A DNA stretch of 64,000 nucleotides. It comes from Monarcha castaneiventris obscurior. Lineage: Eukaryota; Chordata; Aves; Passeriformes; Monarchidae. Position numbers and translations under genes: made by a program. This document shows, piece after piece, positions 1-11,636 of this stretch. Position 1 is the first letter of the stretch. Each line of letters begins with the position of its first letter. Under the pieces are notes generated by a model that saw nothing but the letters and a program-made list of their open reading frames with translations, was not told where the DNA came from and did not search any database. The stretch lies in NCBI GenBank assembly GCA_026261815.1, contig JAMPIT010000258.1:8237501-8301500 (forward strand), given 5' to 3'.

Positions 1-640
1 TCCCAACAATTTCAGGCGAGAAATATAACTTTTCAGCACTTCTTCTTAATATTCACTAGAGGTGAAGTATTTCCTGGAGTGGAACGGAGGGCTTTGGGGG
101 GTTTGGTTTGTTGGTTTGTTTTGGGTTTTTTTTTTTTTTTTAATCCTACTATATTAGTTTGGTTTGTTGGCTCTGGTTTTTTTAAAAGAATAACATCAAG
201 GAAAGATGAAAAAATTTTAATTTTCTTTCATATAAGATCTTAGCTAAAGGTGTATTAAAATATTTAGACAAATAAAATATTTATTTTTTCTGACTTAAAT
301 GTGTTTAAATTTTCTTTTTTTTTTTTTTTTTTTAAGCTGCAAAATTGAAAGGAAAGGCCTCAGAATGCTTTAAACAAAATATTTCAGTTGACTGAAAGGA
401 GACATTTTTTCAGATTTTTTGTGCATGCAAGAATTAGAGATTTTAATGAGACAATGCAGAACCTCTTGGAAAACTGTACCGGCAACGGGACAGAGAAACC
501 ACAATTTGATCATTTCTGTTTAAAACAAGGCAGCTAAATTCTCTGCAGGCCTAAGCCCAGCAGAGCAAAGAGCATTAGATCAGGTGAGGATTTGTCTTCC
601 AGAAAGAAAATCCTGCTTTTTTCTTAGAGGTAGAGCATCC
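1..640. other. AT-rich non-coding stretch with poly-T tracts
   Basis: No gene is visible. Positions 97-180 form a T/G-rich patch with a run of 16 T at 126-141. A second run of 19 T lies at 315-333, and between the two runs the DNA is strongly AT-rich. On the opposite strand these would be oligo-A tracts of the kind left by retroposed sequence, but no recognisable element body adjoins them. Confidence 0.6.
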
Positions 641-3619
641 TCCAGGCTGGCGTGAATCACCAGGATACAGCAGAGGATGTGGCCTCGCGCTTTTTAAACA
701 ATTCCCATCAAAATGCCGGCGGGAGCCAGCGGGGCTTCACGGCAGTAGAATCCCCTTCTCCAGAGTGGGGATTTGTACAGATCAGGCTTTGTACTGGAAT
801 GAAAGCAGCAAGTCTCTCTCAGGCCACCAAGGTCCCTGAAGTCACTGCATTCATTTGCACAACATCCAGCATTTCTAAGCTGTTCACCTCTTTCTTTTTA
901 CTTCTTTTTTTTTAAATTAAATTTATGGTTTTGACTGCTGAGGGATGAGTGAGATGCTGCAGAAAATAGAGTCCGATATTTCCCTTGAATCCAAAACGAT
1001 CTACCACAGCAATTTTCATTACTCCAAGAAAAAGAGAGCGAGAGAGAAGGGAGGGAAAAAAAAAAAAGAAAGACATTACTTCTCTGAATTACACGCCACT
1101 TTCATAATTCTCCCTGAAGTACCACACAGGGACTGTGTTGAAGGGAGGAAAATGAAAACAGCTGTGGAGGTTTTGGGTTACACTGCAGCTCCGTGCTGCC
1201 TTTGGCCCTTGCCCACCAGTGCAGTTTGTTCTAATCCTGGTCGTGAATGTCCGTATTTGTTACCGCTCACTAAGGCGAGTCTTCTGCCTCTTGGAATAAT
1301 AAAAACTGTTGTGTGCTTATCTGCTAAGCTTCTCCGACAGTTGCAAAAAGTCATCGAGTCAGCACCATGCCTGGCGCCCGGGGCTGTCACTCAAAGGGGC
1401 TGCCCGTGCTGGGACAGCAGCACTGTCAGAGGGGGCTTGGGAAAGGCAGGGACTGCAGGGCTGGGAGCTTTGGTGTCCTCCCAGAGGGCTGGCATTGTCC
1501 TCTCACACCAGAGCTCCCCTTTCTCCTCTTAATCGTTTTTCCTTTTAGTTTCTGCTACATGTGCCTCACAACAAAGAAGGCATCTCCATCAGTAAACTCG
1601 CTCCTAAAAATAGGTTGCATCATTTTCGGTAGAGATTTTGGCTCCCAAGGCAGCTTTTGGTGAATACAAGGTGACGTGTCTTCAGCAGTGCTGTGACTTA
1701 GAGCTGCCAGCCTTTCAGTTTCCCACTCTCATCCCCTCCATGCTGGCCAAATCTCTCCATCCCTCCATCCTCCGCTCTCCCTTCAGGTCCACTGCGCTGC
1801 CACACTATTTCCTGCTGTTGCGCTCCTATTTTCTCACTAATCCCTGACTTCCTCCACACTCTCCAAATAGTTCTCCTCGGCCTCAACTTTATTAACTTAA
1901 GCTGTTTATTCTTCTACCACTAGAAAGTAATTCTGTGCATTCCCTTTTCCTCCTCCCTGTGTCCCCCTGCCCCCACCCTCAACCTCTCTGCATGCTGAGA
2001 AGCCATTTGCCCCTTTGGAGAACTGCATGTATTTTTTCTCCCCAATGCATTTGGGAGAGAAAAGTCGGAGAGGGGGGAAAAGACGAGTTCCTGGCAGCTC
2101 CCCACTGAAGGATGGAATCTGTTTTTAATTTAGGTAGTTAAAACTCGCAGCCCCGCTGGAATCTGGAAGAGGAGCGTGTGTGCGTCTCTGCGTGTGTGGT
2201 TATAGGGGCGCTCATTGTGTGTGGATGGGACAGGGTGACACGTTTATGGTGAGTGTGCACGCGTAGGGCTCTTGCTCATGTGGAAATGGTGTGTTGTTTG
2301 TGGCCTGTGCCTGCCTTACATCCATGGGAAGCTGCCCAAGCCTGACATTTCCGTACATGCAGGAAAAGCCCAGGAGAGCAGCTAGCTGAAGTATTGCCCA
2401 GCTCCACCCACCAGAACCTGAAAGCCTCCCCTGAGAAAGCCAGCTCACAGGACACCTTGAAGGGAAAACATCGACTGGAGAGCAGGAGCTCAGCCATGAC
2501 CATGGATTTGGGAGCATGAACACCTGTGCTTAAGTACCTCCAGTCCCAGCCAAGGAAAACCAGCAGGCAACTGGTTTCTACTGGCACATCTCTCTGTAGC
2601 AGAAACATCAGAGAGCTCAGCTGGTTTTTGTGCTTCTCAGCCCCTAAAACCTGAGGACCCCTGCTTCCATGTGTAGCACACACACATAACTATATAAAAA
2701 GCCATATATAGAACTGTACATGTATCCATACACACACACCTACACAGTGCACACACTCAGAGCTATGGAAAGCACTGTGTTGGGATCCCAGGGCAGTGTG
2801 GAGGGGAGGCTGGGCTAATGCCTCTGCCTCTAATGCAGGTCACTTCCTCTCCGGATCCCAGCAGAAGTGACTTATTACAGGAGCTTATAAAATCCCCCTG
2901 AAGAATAATTGCAAAATGAAACAAATTGCATTAAGTGGTGGCCAATAATTTCACCAGGGACACCAGGGCTATTAGACCAGCCAGGAAGGTCCTCGTTTCC
3001 CCTCCACTCTCCTCCAGCTGGGACAAGCCCTGTCTGAGGGGCAATGTCATCAAAGCATGTATTTAAGGGGTGATTAATTGTGTCTGCATCAAAGGGGAGC
3101 TGAAATCTCTCTGCCCAGAGCTGCTTGTGGCAATGGGTATATCCCAGCAGTGGGGCTTATCCCTGAGCAGCCAGACACCCACCCATCGACCTGCTCCCAG
3201 CACTTCTTCCTCCATCCAGTTACCAAGTTTTCCAAGGGATATGAAGCCACCTTTTTGCAGTCTAAGCCCACCACTTCGTATTTTACCCAGGCAGGGAGCA
3301 AAGTTATTCACTTGGCTGCTGCTCCTGAGGGATATCTGGACAATATTCTCATGTCTTCCCCAGTCTCTAAACTACAGCATGCACGTCATCTACCCACTCC
3401 TCTTTGGGCACCTCAGCTCATTGTTGTTTTTCTTTGGAACTCCTACATTGCCAAGCGAACAAATTCCCCATAGCATCAACCAGTATTTTTGGCATCTGCT
3501 CAACAGCTAACCCAAGAGAAGATATTCTTTTGAGAAAAAAAAAAAGAGAGAGAGAGAAAGAAAATAACCCAGCACATTCCCTCCCCCTTTTCCTTCTTCC
3601 TTCAAAAAAATAAAATAAA
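641..3619. other. Non-coding stretch; purine tract and TG/CA-rich patches
   Basis: I see no gene here. An open frame of 195 codons at 945-1532 has no recognisable domain, and its upstream half translates a purine tract (1026-1073). TG-rich DNA at 2170-2260 and CA-rich DNA at 2680-2760 are interrupted, low-order microsatellites. An A/GA tract with a short AG-repeat core lies at 3533-3570. The rest is unstructured. Confidence 0.6.
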
Positions 3620-3960
3620 ATAATCACAGAAGTGATGAAAAATGGGCCATGTGTAAAGAACTGCAGACCCCAGGGGTAGCTCTGGATTGAACTCCCTATT
3701 TATACACAGTTTTACATTATTATTTACTACAGTAATCAATGTAAAAACACTGCCTACCCTAGCAACCCCTGTGTCATATGGTGTGTATACATCACCTCTG
3801 GGAAGCAGGTCAGCTCTATAAAGAAAATCAGCCATATTTAACATGAAACTCTGTAGTTTTTACAATGTTTTTAAAAATGTTTTACAACATGTAGAAATGC
3901 TTCCATAAAAGCAGACTTATTAATCCCAGTTTTAAGCTGTCTTTTAAAGTGGAGTTTTCT
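3620..3960. promoter_or_regulatory. CNE-like AT-rich block
   Basis: This compact AT-rich block contains short A/T motifs such as CTATTTATA near 3697, TTATTATTTAC near 3717 and CCATATTTAA near 3831, without repeats or a long frame. The composition resembles conserved enhancers in avian gene deserts. Conservation cannot be judged from one sequence, so the regulatory call is inference. Confidence 0.3.
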
Positions 3961-5117
3961 TACACAAATATTTTCCTTGTCTCCCCACTGCTCCCTGCCC
4001 CTCCTTTTAAATAAAGTTATAATACAAAAAGAACCAGGTACTTAGACAGGGAAGGCAGCTCAGCACCATCTACCTCCAGTGGACCCCTGATTTCCCCCCA
4101 GAAGATGCAGGGAAGGAGGATGGTTGCCATTACCAGAGGACATAACTCTCCTGGGCACTATCAGCAATGGGGATATTTGCAGGCTTTTACATGTTTTCTT
4201 ATGCTTATCCCAAAGACTTATCCCCAAAGACTGTGAGTCTTTGCACCAAATGTGAGGTTCTCAACCAAGAAGCCTAAATTAGGAACCTAACTGGGCCCCT
4301 TTCCCTATCGAGGAGGGCTTCCCACAGCTCAGGTCTGAATTGCCCTCTGGAGATGCCTGCCCCTTATTAATGCTGGAAAGACTCAAGTAATTACGTGTCT
4401 AATTTAGGAACGAGACGCAAAATAAAGCCAGGCCCTATTCCTGGAGATGTCTTCCTACTCAATACCCACCACCACTCCCTGCTGGAGGCCCAGGAGGGCT
4501 GGCTGCCCATCCCACTGTGCCCACAGCTCTGTCATCCCTTGTCCCCACACAGTGGGACTGAGCTCCCTACCACGGGGTTGGAGCCATCACAGATCCAGCT
4601 GAAAAGGGACATCATCATGCCACAACCCAGCCCAGGTCTGCACAGGGCTCCTGACAGCAGTGCTTCAGCTCCTGGCTACCCATGGAACTGCAATTCATTC
4701 CTTCACTCATGGAGAGGAGCAGAGAGACACCAGAAACACCCAGGAAAGACACTGCTCCCACAGCAGAGAATCTGGGCACTGCACGTGGGACTGGAGTGCT
4801 GTCAGGAATCCCAGCACAGCCCAGCAGATCCCTGTATGCATGCCCTGGGAAGAGGGCTGTGGTCCTCCCACTTGAGTAAAGTGTCAGTCACACGAGTGAA
4901 ATCCATTTTTGAAAGATCATTCTCAAATCTGACTGGCAGCATCTTTGAGGAACACCCCAGAGCAGGAAAGCACTATACAAACGACAGCTCAGGATTACTG
5001 CCTTAGAGATGACCCATATAATAAGAAAAAGTCCATTACATTGGCATTTAAAGTTTCCATCAGACAGATAAATATAAATCAACTCTCAGGGAAAAAAAAG
5101 CTGCCCTGCCCACCTCC
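3961..5117. other. Non-coding stretch, no clear element
   Basis: A 203-codon open frame at 4395-5006 is rich in Pro, Ser, His and Gln and matches no family I know. Shorter overlapping frames are also open, which points to local GC richness rather than selection. No splice-flanked exon or repeat was recognised. Confidence 0.55.
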
Positions 5118-5262
5118 ATTGCTAATCCTTACAGTAATTCCCTTGGAGTAACAGCCCATTTTACAGAGAGCAAAACTGAGATATGGAGAACTTGGTAACT
5201 TGCCTGAGGTCACACATTTTTAATAAATCCTGACAGCCAGTGTTCAAATGCCTCACATCTTT
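5118..5262 (-). repeat. MIR-type SINE relic, antisense
   Basis: The plus strand reads like the reverse complement of a MIR core and 3' region. A segment like TAATCCTTACAGTAATTCC at 5124-5142 is followed by CCCATTTTACAG at 5155-5166, then AAAACTGAG at 5172-5180, AACTTGCCTGAGGTCACAC at 5197-5215 and a degraded gap-rich tail. Order and spacing fit the family well. It is an old, diverged copy with no target-site duplication that I can see. Confidence 0.7.
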
Positions 5263-6315
5263 ACAATAAGGACTGGATGCTGCAAAGTTTCATTAATGGG
5301 GGGCAGAACTGCTGGTCCCTGCCATCTGGCTGAGCCTATTCACACCCACCACCAGCCTCATCTCTGTAATAAGCTTGACCTCTGTGGTGGGGGGATGCTG
5401 TTTATCTTCCCCCCTCTGCGACCCCACTCCACAGCTTCCCTTGCTGCTCCTTCATTGGACCCAGATTTCTACCCTGCCTGCTGTTTTTCCAGCAGTAGCA
5501 TTTTGGCTCCTGGCAGACTGGAGAGACATTTCTGTCGGCAGCTCAGGAATTCCCTTTGTGTCTTTCCTGAGTTTAGGCTCACCTTGATGCTAGACTCTGA
5601 CCCGTCTTTAATGCAGAGGAATGTGTGAAAAATTTATTCCCCTTTTCATTAAGAACTCATTTAAATTCACCAAAAGGTGACCCGGCTCCCTCCACTGTGG
5701 CTATATTGTTCTCTGAGAAGCTGTTTTATTTCTGACTTAGAGTTCAGTTGAAAAGTGAGATCTCGCTTGCACTGATCTAATAGTTCAATTTTTACAATCA
5801 ATGATGAATAAAATGATGAAGAGACATGTTTGAAGTACTTTTCTTATAAACAGTTTGACCAGCTATGAGGAAACACTGCACGTCCCTGGGTGTGGTGTCC
5901 TCCTTCTGGCTTGCTTAATTAGCAACTCTGGTAAGCATGGGAATTCGATTTTCCATTAAAAACTTGGAAAAATATTTGTTTTGTTTATTTGTTTTTCACA
6001 ACACACAAAACGAAAGCCAAACCCATCATTTCTACTCCGGTTTGTTTTGTTTTCTTGACAAGTGTAAAATCAGCAATTCTAGATTGGAAGTGTTCTGGGA
6101 GCTGATCTGGAAAAGGTGCCAATGCAAATAATGTCATCCTTTGTGCCAAACAACATCCAGAAAAGAAAAAAAAAAAAGAGAGAAAAGCATTTTTCATCCA
6201 AAAAGCACTTTGGAAAAATCAAAGCCCAGTTGTCAACTCACTTTATTCTCAATCTGATTCTTATTAGTGTCCCTTAATCTCCTGTGTGCTCAGGCAGCAC
6301 GGGACGTGTTGCAGT
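5263..6315. other. Non-coding stretch with one weak exon-like segment
   Basis: No gene is recognised. Positions 5640-6000 are AT-rich. The segment 5854-5930 is bounded by a pyrimidine-rich AAACAG acceptor and a CTG|GTAAGC donor and is open in one frame (77 bp), but the acceptor is ordinary. An A-tract with GA flanks lies near 6162-6185. Confidence 0.45.
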
Positions 6316-6366
6316 GCTGTGTGTCACTGTGTGTCACTGTGTGTCACTGTGTGTCACTGTGTCACG
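6316..6366. repeat. 10-bp tandem repeat (GTGTCACTGT unit)
   Basis: Four exact copies of the decamer GTGTCACTGT occupy 6321-6360, with partial copies on both sides (CTGT before, GTCAC after). The perfect identity suggests a young, probably length-polymorphic minisatellite. The open frames across it encode Val-Cys/His-Cys repeats and are not evidence of coding. Confidence 0.9.
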
Positions 6367-8229
6367 GCTGGCTGTGGGTACACCGTGGGGATAGCTGTGG
6401 CTGGGGGCAGCACAGGCATGTCAGGACAACCAGAGGACCCCATAATCAGCAGCAATATAAGCAGCAGAAAAAACAATAGCTTGTCACCACTCCTAAGCGA
6501 AGAGGAGGTGAGGCAGGGCACGGAGGGAAAAGGATACAGGGGTTGTAGTACTCCCCTCTCCCTTATTTAGGTCAAGGCTTTCTTTAGCCCATATGCATCA
6601 AGAAATTCTCACCAACCTATTCAACGTCATCCCTCTCCAGAGCATTGACCACAAAATTACCATCCATTTCTCCCAGCACAGAAGGGCTGCCAGGTAGAGG
6701 CACTCATGGTGCTCTTGTCCTGCTCCACTGCCGATGTCCCCAGTGTGCCAGGAGAAGCTGGCTACCCTGTGTAAGCCCCAACCAGCTGCATTTCTCCCTA
6801 TTTGTGCCACTTGTGTATTTGGTTTGCAGAGGTGGGGGGAGGAAAAGTCTCTAATACAACTTATTTTTTTAAATTAACCTATTTAAAACTATGGATGCCG
6901 ACTTTTCAGTAGTCTTCTGGGGGCTGTTACAAAGGGGCCCTGGTTGAAATCTATCTGAAGGGAGTTAACCACAGCCCTTTGCTCACACATGTGGTATAAT
7001 GTAGGCTCTTTATTGCTTTTCTTTACTCCCTACCCCCCCACACACACATTTAAGATACGCAGAGTAGAGCTTTTCTAAATATCTTACAAGTGCGTGTGTG
7101 TGCGCGCTGGATTTATGGCAGAGAGGGGAACCTACTTCTGCCCTCAATTAACAAAACCCACGAGCAAACGGGACTCAACACCAAGCCCCACAAAAGATCC
7201 CAGGAGGGGGTTGCTGGAACAGAGTGTAACACAGCCTAGTGATACTTGGAGATGACAAACACCCCGGTCTTATCAGGAAAAAAGAGGTCACAGCCCAGGA
7301 TTTCTGGGGAAAGGGAGCCAGTGCACCAGGGAAGGATGCCAGACTCAAGTCTTGTACATCCCCTTCCAGTGAGGGAAAAGCTGGTCTGACCCTTTGTGTC
7401 TAAAGCTCAATCCTGCAAAGAGCTAAGGCTTGGATTCACCTCAAGGTTTTGGGCAGCCAGCTGAGGCCCACAAGCTGGTAGCAGGGTTACCTGAGACCCC
7501 TGCTGCAGTCAAAGGACAGAAATCAGCTCACTCAGGCCTTAGAACTCCCCTCCAACATCTCCTGGAGGCTTTTATGCTTCTCTGCTGCCTGTCCAAACTC
7601 CGGGGTTCAGGCTGGGTGTTTGCAAGCCCAGCAGCACGTCCTCCTCTGCACCAGGCCCTGCTGCAAGGCAGGGCTTTGGGCCGTGAGTGGGATGAGCCAC
7701 ACTTCATCTGTCACAGCCAAAGACAGAGCACTGGGAAAGGAATACTTGGAGCAGGTACCATGGCACCTAGGACAGATGTAGGTGTTGACTTTGTGTTTTA
7801 AGAGTGATGAACAGCTCAGGCCACCTACTACACAGTGATGCCGGATTCTGGCTCCTTAACCACGGGAAAGAGACTGAGAGCTGTGCTTTAATCCTCCAAT
7901 CTTGGCACCTCATTGTCACACCCACCTCTTCCCTGTGACCATCAAGAGCAGCCAGGATCCAGGATCACTGGATGGGAGATCAGCTGAACGTCTGCTCCCT
8001 GTCACACCAGCTGCCCTGAGAAGGTCCTCGATCCTCTCTAGCCACCCCTCACCTTACTGTCAAGATTTCCAGTCTTCAACAGCAGCTTTTTCAGATGCCT
8101 GGAGGTGTCACACGTTGGGTGGCATCATGACAGGACAGCAGCTCAGCTGGTGTAAGCCAGCCCCGAGCAGCAGAACCCACCAGTTGAAGATTTAGCTCAA
8201 AGTTGGCATCCCAATGCTTAAGATTCCAC
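6367..8229. other. Non-coding stretch, no clear element
   Basis: Short CA/TG patches occur at 7040-7050 and 7090-7106. A 123-codon open frame at 7430-7801 lies in GC-richer DNA and shows no domain. The region holds no splice-flanked exon, repeat family or hairpin that I would defend. Confidence 0.55.
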
Positions 8230-8764
8230 AAACTGCAAATCCAACCTCATTTTTAACCTTGTGGGTTTTTTGGAGCTCTGATTTGCTGTGCTAATGTGCT
8301 TTTAACGTTGTTTTTTCCTTGGTATGTGTGTTATATTAGCACACACGCACCCTGTATACGCAGAAAGTCTATAAAACAGGGCACTCGTATAATTTTAAAA
8401 TAGACAAATCAGTTTAAAGCATTAAAGTAAATCTGGTAAAAGAAAATCTCTCCTGGGTTGACATTTTGTTTGCCAAGTTTTAGCTTGGAATGAATTTTTA
8501 TGACTGAGTTATAAACCCTCGAAAATAGTGGTTTATAATGGAAATCTTGACAAATCCTTAACACAGGCCCCATTGTAACATATTCTGTACATATCCCATT
8601 GATCTATGGTAATAACAAGTTTTATATAAAACATTTTAACCATGGGAGCGACGTGGTTATCTTCAGGCTTCCAAAAATACTTTTCATATAAATAGGTGGC
8701 TTTTTCAACTGGGCAAAATCAAGGAATTTAACATCAAAAATGACATCTAAATATTCATCTGGAT
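8230..8764. promoter_or_regulatory. CNE-like AT-rich block
   Basis: This is an AT-rich, repeat-free block with many A/T-core motifs: GTTATAAACC near 8509, GTTTATAATGG near 8531, TTGACAAATCC near 8546 and CATATAAATAGG near 8684. The isolated CpGs in GAGCGACGTGG near 8646 stand out, because CpG is scarce in the surrounding DNA. It may be a conserved enhancer; this is inference from composition. Confidence 0.3.
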
Positions 8765-8800
8765 TAAAAAAAAAAAAAAAAGAGAGAAAAAAAGTAAAAA
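8765..8800. repeat. A-rich low-complexity tract
   Basis: A run of 16 A at 8766-8781 is followed by GAGAG and further A-runs to about 8800. No element body abuts it on either side. Confidence 0.8.
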
Positions 8801-9645
8801 ATCACAATAATCCAGAACCCATGATGTTTCTTTGGCTGAAAAGCAGCCAGTGACTAAGCAGCAATTCTGCTCTGATATAACTCTCAATACAGGATGGGGT
8901 ATTAGCCATGAGCAACAGAAATTACTTTCTTAGAGGATTAGCTGTAGGCCTGAAACAATAAGCAACTTAAAAAGCAAGCTATTCCCTCAGCAGGCAAGCT
9001 GATAAAACTGGGATACAAAGGATTTGTGTGCTAGGTCCTCAAACCCCCCTTCTCCTCCACAAGACACTTGGTGCCTTTGCTCCAGCAGCTCCTCTGAGTT
9101 GGGCTTAGCCTAGCCTTAGGCTACCTGCATGTCTAACCCAGACAGCACAAGATTTCAGCTCTGCTGAGGCCTGGGGTATGATATCCATGGGGAAAAGAAG
9201 CAGCTGGAGCTTGGCACTTTATTCTGCCCCTGGTACTGCAGTGGTGGTGATGGCGCTTCCCAGAATGGGACCAGGTGAAGGGTAGGGTAGGTGCCTTTTC
9301 CCACCATCTTTCACCCTCAACACCATGTTTGACCACCACCACCACACTTGATTCACCTCTAGACTCCAAAACACAGGAGTGTCTAGGCAGGCAGCCTCCC
9401 TGGGAATGGAGAAAGGCAAACTCTAATTTTCAAGGCAATTACATCTGCAAAAATGCTTTAGCCCGCTGACTACAAAATGCTGAGACTGCAAGTACACAAC
9501 TTCAGCAGCAATAAACATTGTCCTCCTTTTTTTCTTTCCCTGGCAGTATTAGAAGTTCTGTCTCTGAAATATTGTTAAACCATGAATCTTCCCAATATCT
9601 GAAAAATTCACAGACATCATTATTTAACATTGCACTCTTCTCATT
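8801..9645. other. Non-coding stretch with a short CCA repeat
   Basis: Nothing gene-like is seen. A short (CCA)n run at 9331-9347 explains the His/Val-rich open frames on both strands around 9219-9419. Confidence 0.55.
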
Positions 9646-9720
9646 AGTTAAGGAGGTTCAAGTTCACAAGCAAGAAACTGAGGCACATAATTATGAGAAA
9701 CTAGGGGTATTTGGGCTTTT
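9646..9720 (-). repeat. Possible MIR-type relic, antisense
   Basis: The segment AAGAAACTGAGGCACA near 9672-9687 matches the diagnostic antisense MIR motif (AAACTGAGGCACA). The flanks are too diverged to extend the alignment, so this may be a fragment or a chance match. Confidence 0.35.
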
Positions 9721-10269
9721 TGAAGATAATTGAACCAGACATGCAGTCAAGATGCCAAGAGCTTTTTTGTGGACAGGAGTGCAAACCATTGGTTCCAGAA
9801 AGGAAGCATTTAATGTGATTTATTTGCTTTAAGGTATCACATCTTGTCTAAACAAGTTTTCCAGGCTCTCTTTTGAATCAATTGAAGAAAGCACCAACAT
9901 GAGATTATTCAGACCATCCTAGAAGAGTCATGATTAATCTCTTCCTGGACATACCTATCTTTCTTTTCCTAATACAAGGGCACGTAAAGAAGCAACCCTG
10001 ATAAGGCCCCTGGAAAGAGCTGAATGGCTTGTCTTGGCAAAGCAAGAATTTGGACTTGTGCCTCCATCGCCCTCGGCAAGCCTGAAACTACCTCATTTAC
10101 ATCCAAATAAAGCGAAAAAAATGGGTATTCTGAGTGTATATAAATGGGCATACGCTACTTGATGGACTTAAAAGTCTTTTAATCCTGCACAATTGTCCAA
10201 AATAAAGCTGCTTCTATGCACACAGATGCACGTGCACAGAGAGAAGTACAGTCGCCACAAGCCCGATTT
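9721..10269. other. Non-coding stretch, no clear element
   Basis: AT-rich unique sequence with no repeats or strong motifs recognised. The only open frame of 60 codons or more is on the minus strand at 9969-10151 and lacks any domain. Confidence 0.5.
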
Positions 10270-10990
10270 GCCCTGAGTAACAAAAACAACTTCCTCTTCA
10301 CGCAGTCATCCCAGACCATGGGCCTGAATTCCTGCACTTGCATCCAAGGGCGCGAGCCATTTCCATCTCCGATGCATTCCTTTTACTTCCATTGAAACCG
10401 ATTACCACACTGCCGCTTTAGCATGAACATAAATTTTTCCGACTTAACATGTTGCTTTAGGACTTGGTTCCACTCGACAGTAGACTTCCATATGTGCTGT
10501 AATGTTTGTGTTTCTAAGCAATGCCTCGGCAACCACATCAGGGTTGCCGAAAGACGAAAACGAAAAGCCTGCTTTTTAATTTTCTTTTGCTGGCGATCTC
10601 GGTTGGAAACTCGAAGTAAAAGAAGGTCGTCTATCTTCCTCAGAAGAAATGTAGCCCATAGGGCCAACATGTTGTTAACACACACCAAAAAATATTTTGG
10701 TGGTATGTGTCTATTTTAGAAAAAAAAATAAATACACTTCACTAGGATTAAGTTGGGAGAAAAAAAAATTAATTTGCTGACACGTGAGGGGTGCAGAAAA
10801 AGATCTTGTTCTTGTGGAAAATGCCAACAGGTGTTGTCTAGGGATGTTTCTTTCTTCTTAAATGCCAGAGTATTTCCACACAAGCAGGCCTGGCAGCATC
10901 CTTTTGCATATTTTGTTGAATGCTTGACAAATTAGCTGCATAAACTCGCGTAAATTCCATTTCGCAGCCATTAATAAGTAAGAACGAGTT
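10270..10990. promoter_or_regulatory. CNE-like block with CpGs, hairpin and IRF-like site
   Basis: Among the most element-like blocks in the window. It is AT-rich yet keeps many CpGs (for example in GGCGCGAGCC near 10350, CTCGACAG near 10472 and GGCGATCTCGG near 10592). At 10526-10550 a perfect 9-bp inverted repeat (TCGGCAACC / GGTTGCCGA, 7-nt loop) presents everted RFX-like GGCAAC/GTTGCC half-sites. GAAAACGAAA at 10556-10565 fits the IRF pattern GAAANNGAAA. Both strands are open for about 100 codons here, which may only reflect the lack of stops in such a motif-dense block. A regulatory role is inferred. Confidence 0.4.
10526..10550. promoter_or_regulatory. Perfect 9-bp hairpin with RFX-like half-sites
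   Basis: Arms are at 10526-10534 and 10542-10550 with a 7-nt loop. RFX proteins bind GTTGCC/GGCAAC half-sites in X-boxes; here the half-sites point outwards rather than inwards, which is not the canonical arrangement. The same DNA could encode a short RNA hairpin, though the stem is much too short for a microRNA precursor. Confidence 0.4.
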
Positions 10991-11540
10991 TATTCAGATG
11001 CCTTGACCACAGAAGAAAATAACTTCACTTTCCCCTTTTTTCTTTTTTTTTTTTTTTAAAGACTGAGATCTAAATCTCATTGCAGTCTATGGAGAGATAC
11101 AGATATTTCAGGATCATTATGAAAACCTGGTCTGACACATACTATAGAATTTCACTCAGCTACTCCTGTAGCACAGTCTAGAATTTATGCTTGACTGAAG
11201 ACCAGCCCCATTGTTTTGCTGGGCTACGAGAATCAAGCATTTATGCCTTAGCTCTAGAAAGCATTTAAACACATGCATAAGTCCCTCCCTAGTCAATAAA
11301 AGCACTTAAACAAATACTTTGTTCCTGCTGAAGTCAACTGGATGTTGACACAGCAAGTACCTCTCTGAGCAGAGCAGGCTGCTAATGGGGAGCCTCAGGG
11401 AGCTGCCTTACTGTACTTTGGAGCTTAGAAACGGGGATGCACTTCTTCATTTTCACAGCAACCAAACAATAGACTTTCCATCCATTGTGATGTTCAAGGA
11501 TGTTGAGATTTGGTCTTGCCTGGAGCTGGGGTGCAGAGTC
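10991..11540. other. Non-coding stretch with poly-T tract
   Basis: A T-rich tract lies at 11035-11057. The remainder is unique AT-rich DNA. A 169-codon open frame (11385-11894) begins here, runs over a tandem duplication and has no recognisable domain. Confidence 0.5.
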
Positions 11541-11546
11541 AAAAAT

Positions 11547-11562
11547 ATGCATATGCGCATAT
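11547..11562. promoter_or_regulatory. POU-like / palindromic A/T-GC motif
   Basis: ATGCATATGCGCAT at 11547-11560 resembles the POU dimer (MORE) motif ATGCATATGCAT with a two-base insertion. It overlaps a perfect 12-bp palindrome ATATGCGCATAT at 11551-11562. Binding is inferred from motif only. Confidence 0.25.
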
Positions 11563-11602
11563 ATTTCAGTGAAGAACAAATATCCTCAAAAGCTTCACGT
11601 CA

Positions 11603-11636
11603 CTCTTTCAACAGTGTCCCTCTTTCAACAGTGTCC
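11603..11636. repeat. 17-bp perfect tandem duplication
   Basis: Two exact copies of CTCTTTCAACAGTGTCC sit at 11603-11619 and 11620-11636. The identity suggests recent replication slippage. Confidence 0.9.

Noticed and set aside
945..1532. 195-codon plus-strand frame
   Set aside because: It includes a Lys/Arg stretch from a purine tract, has no domain, and overlaps equally open frames.
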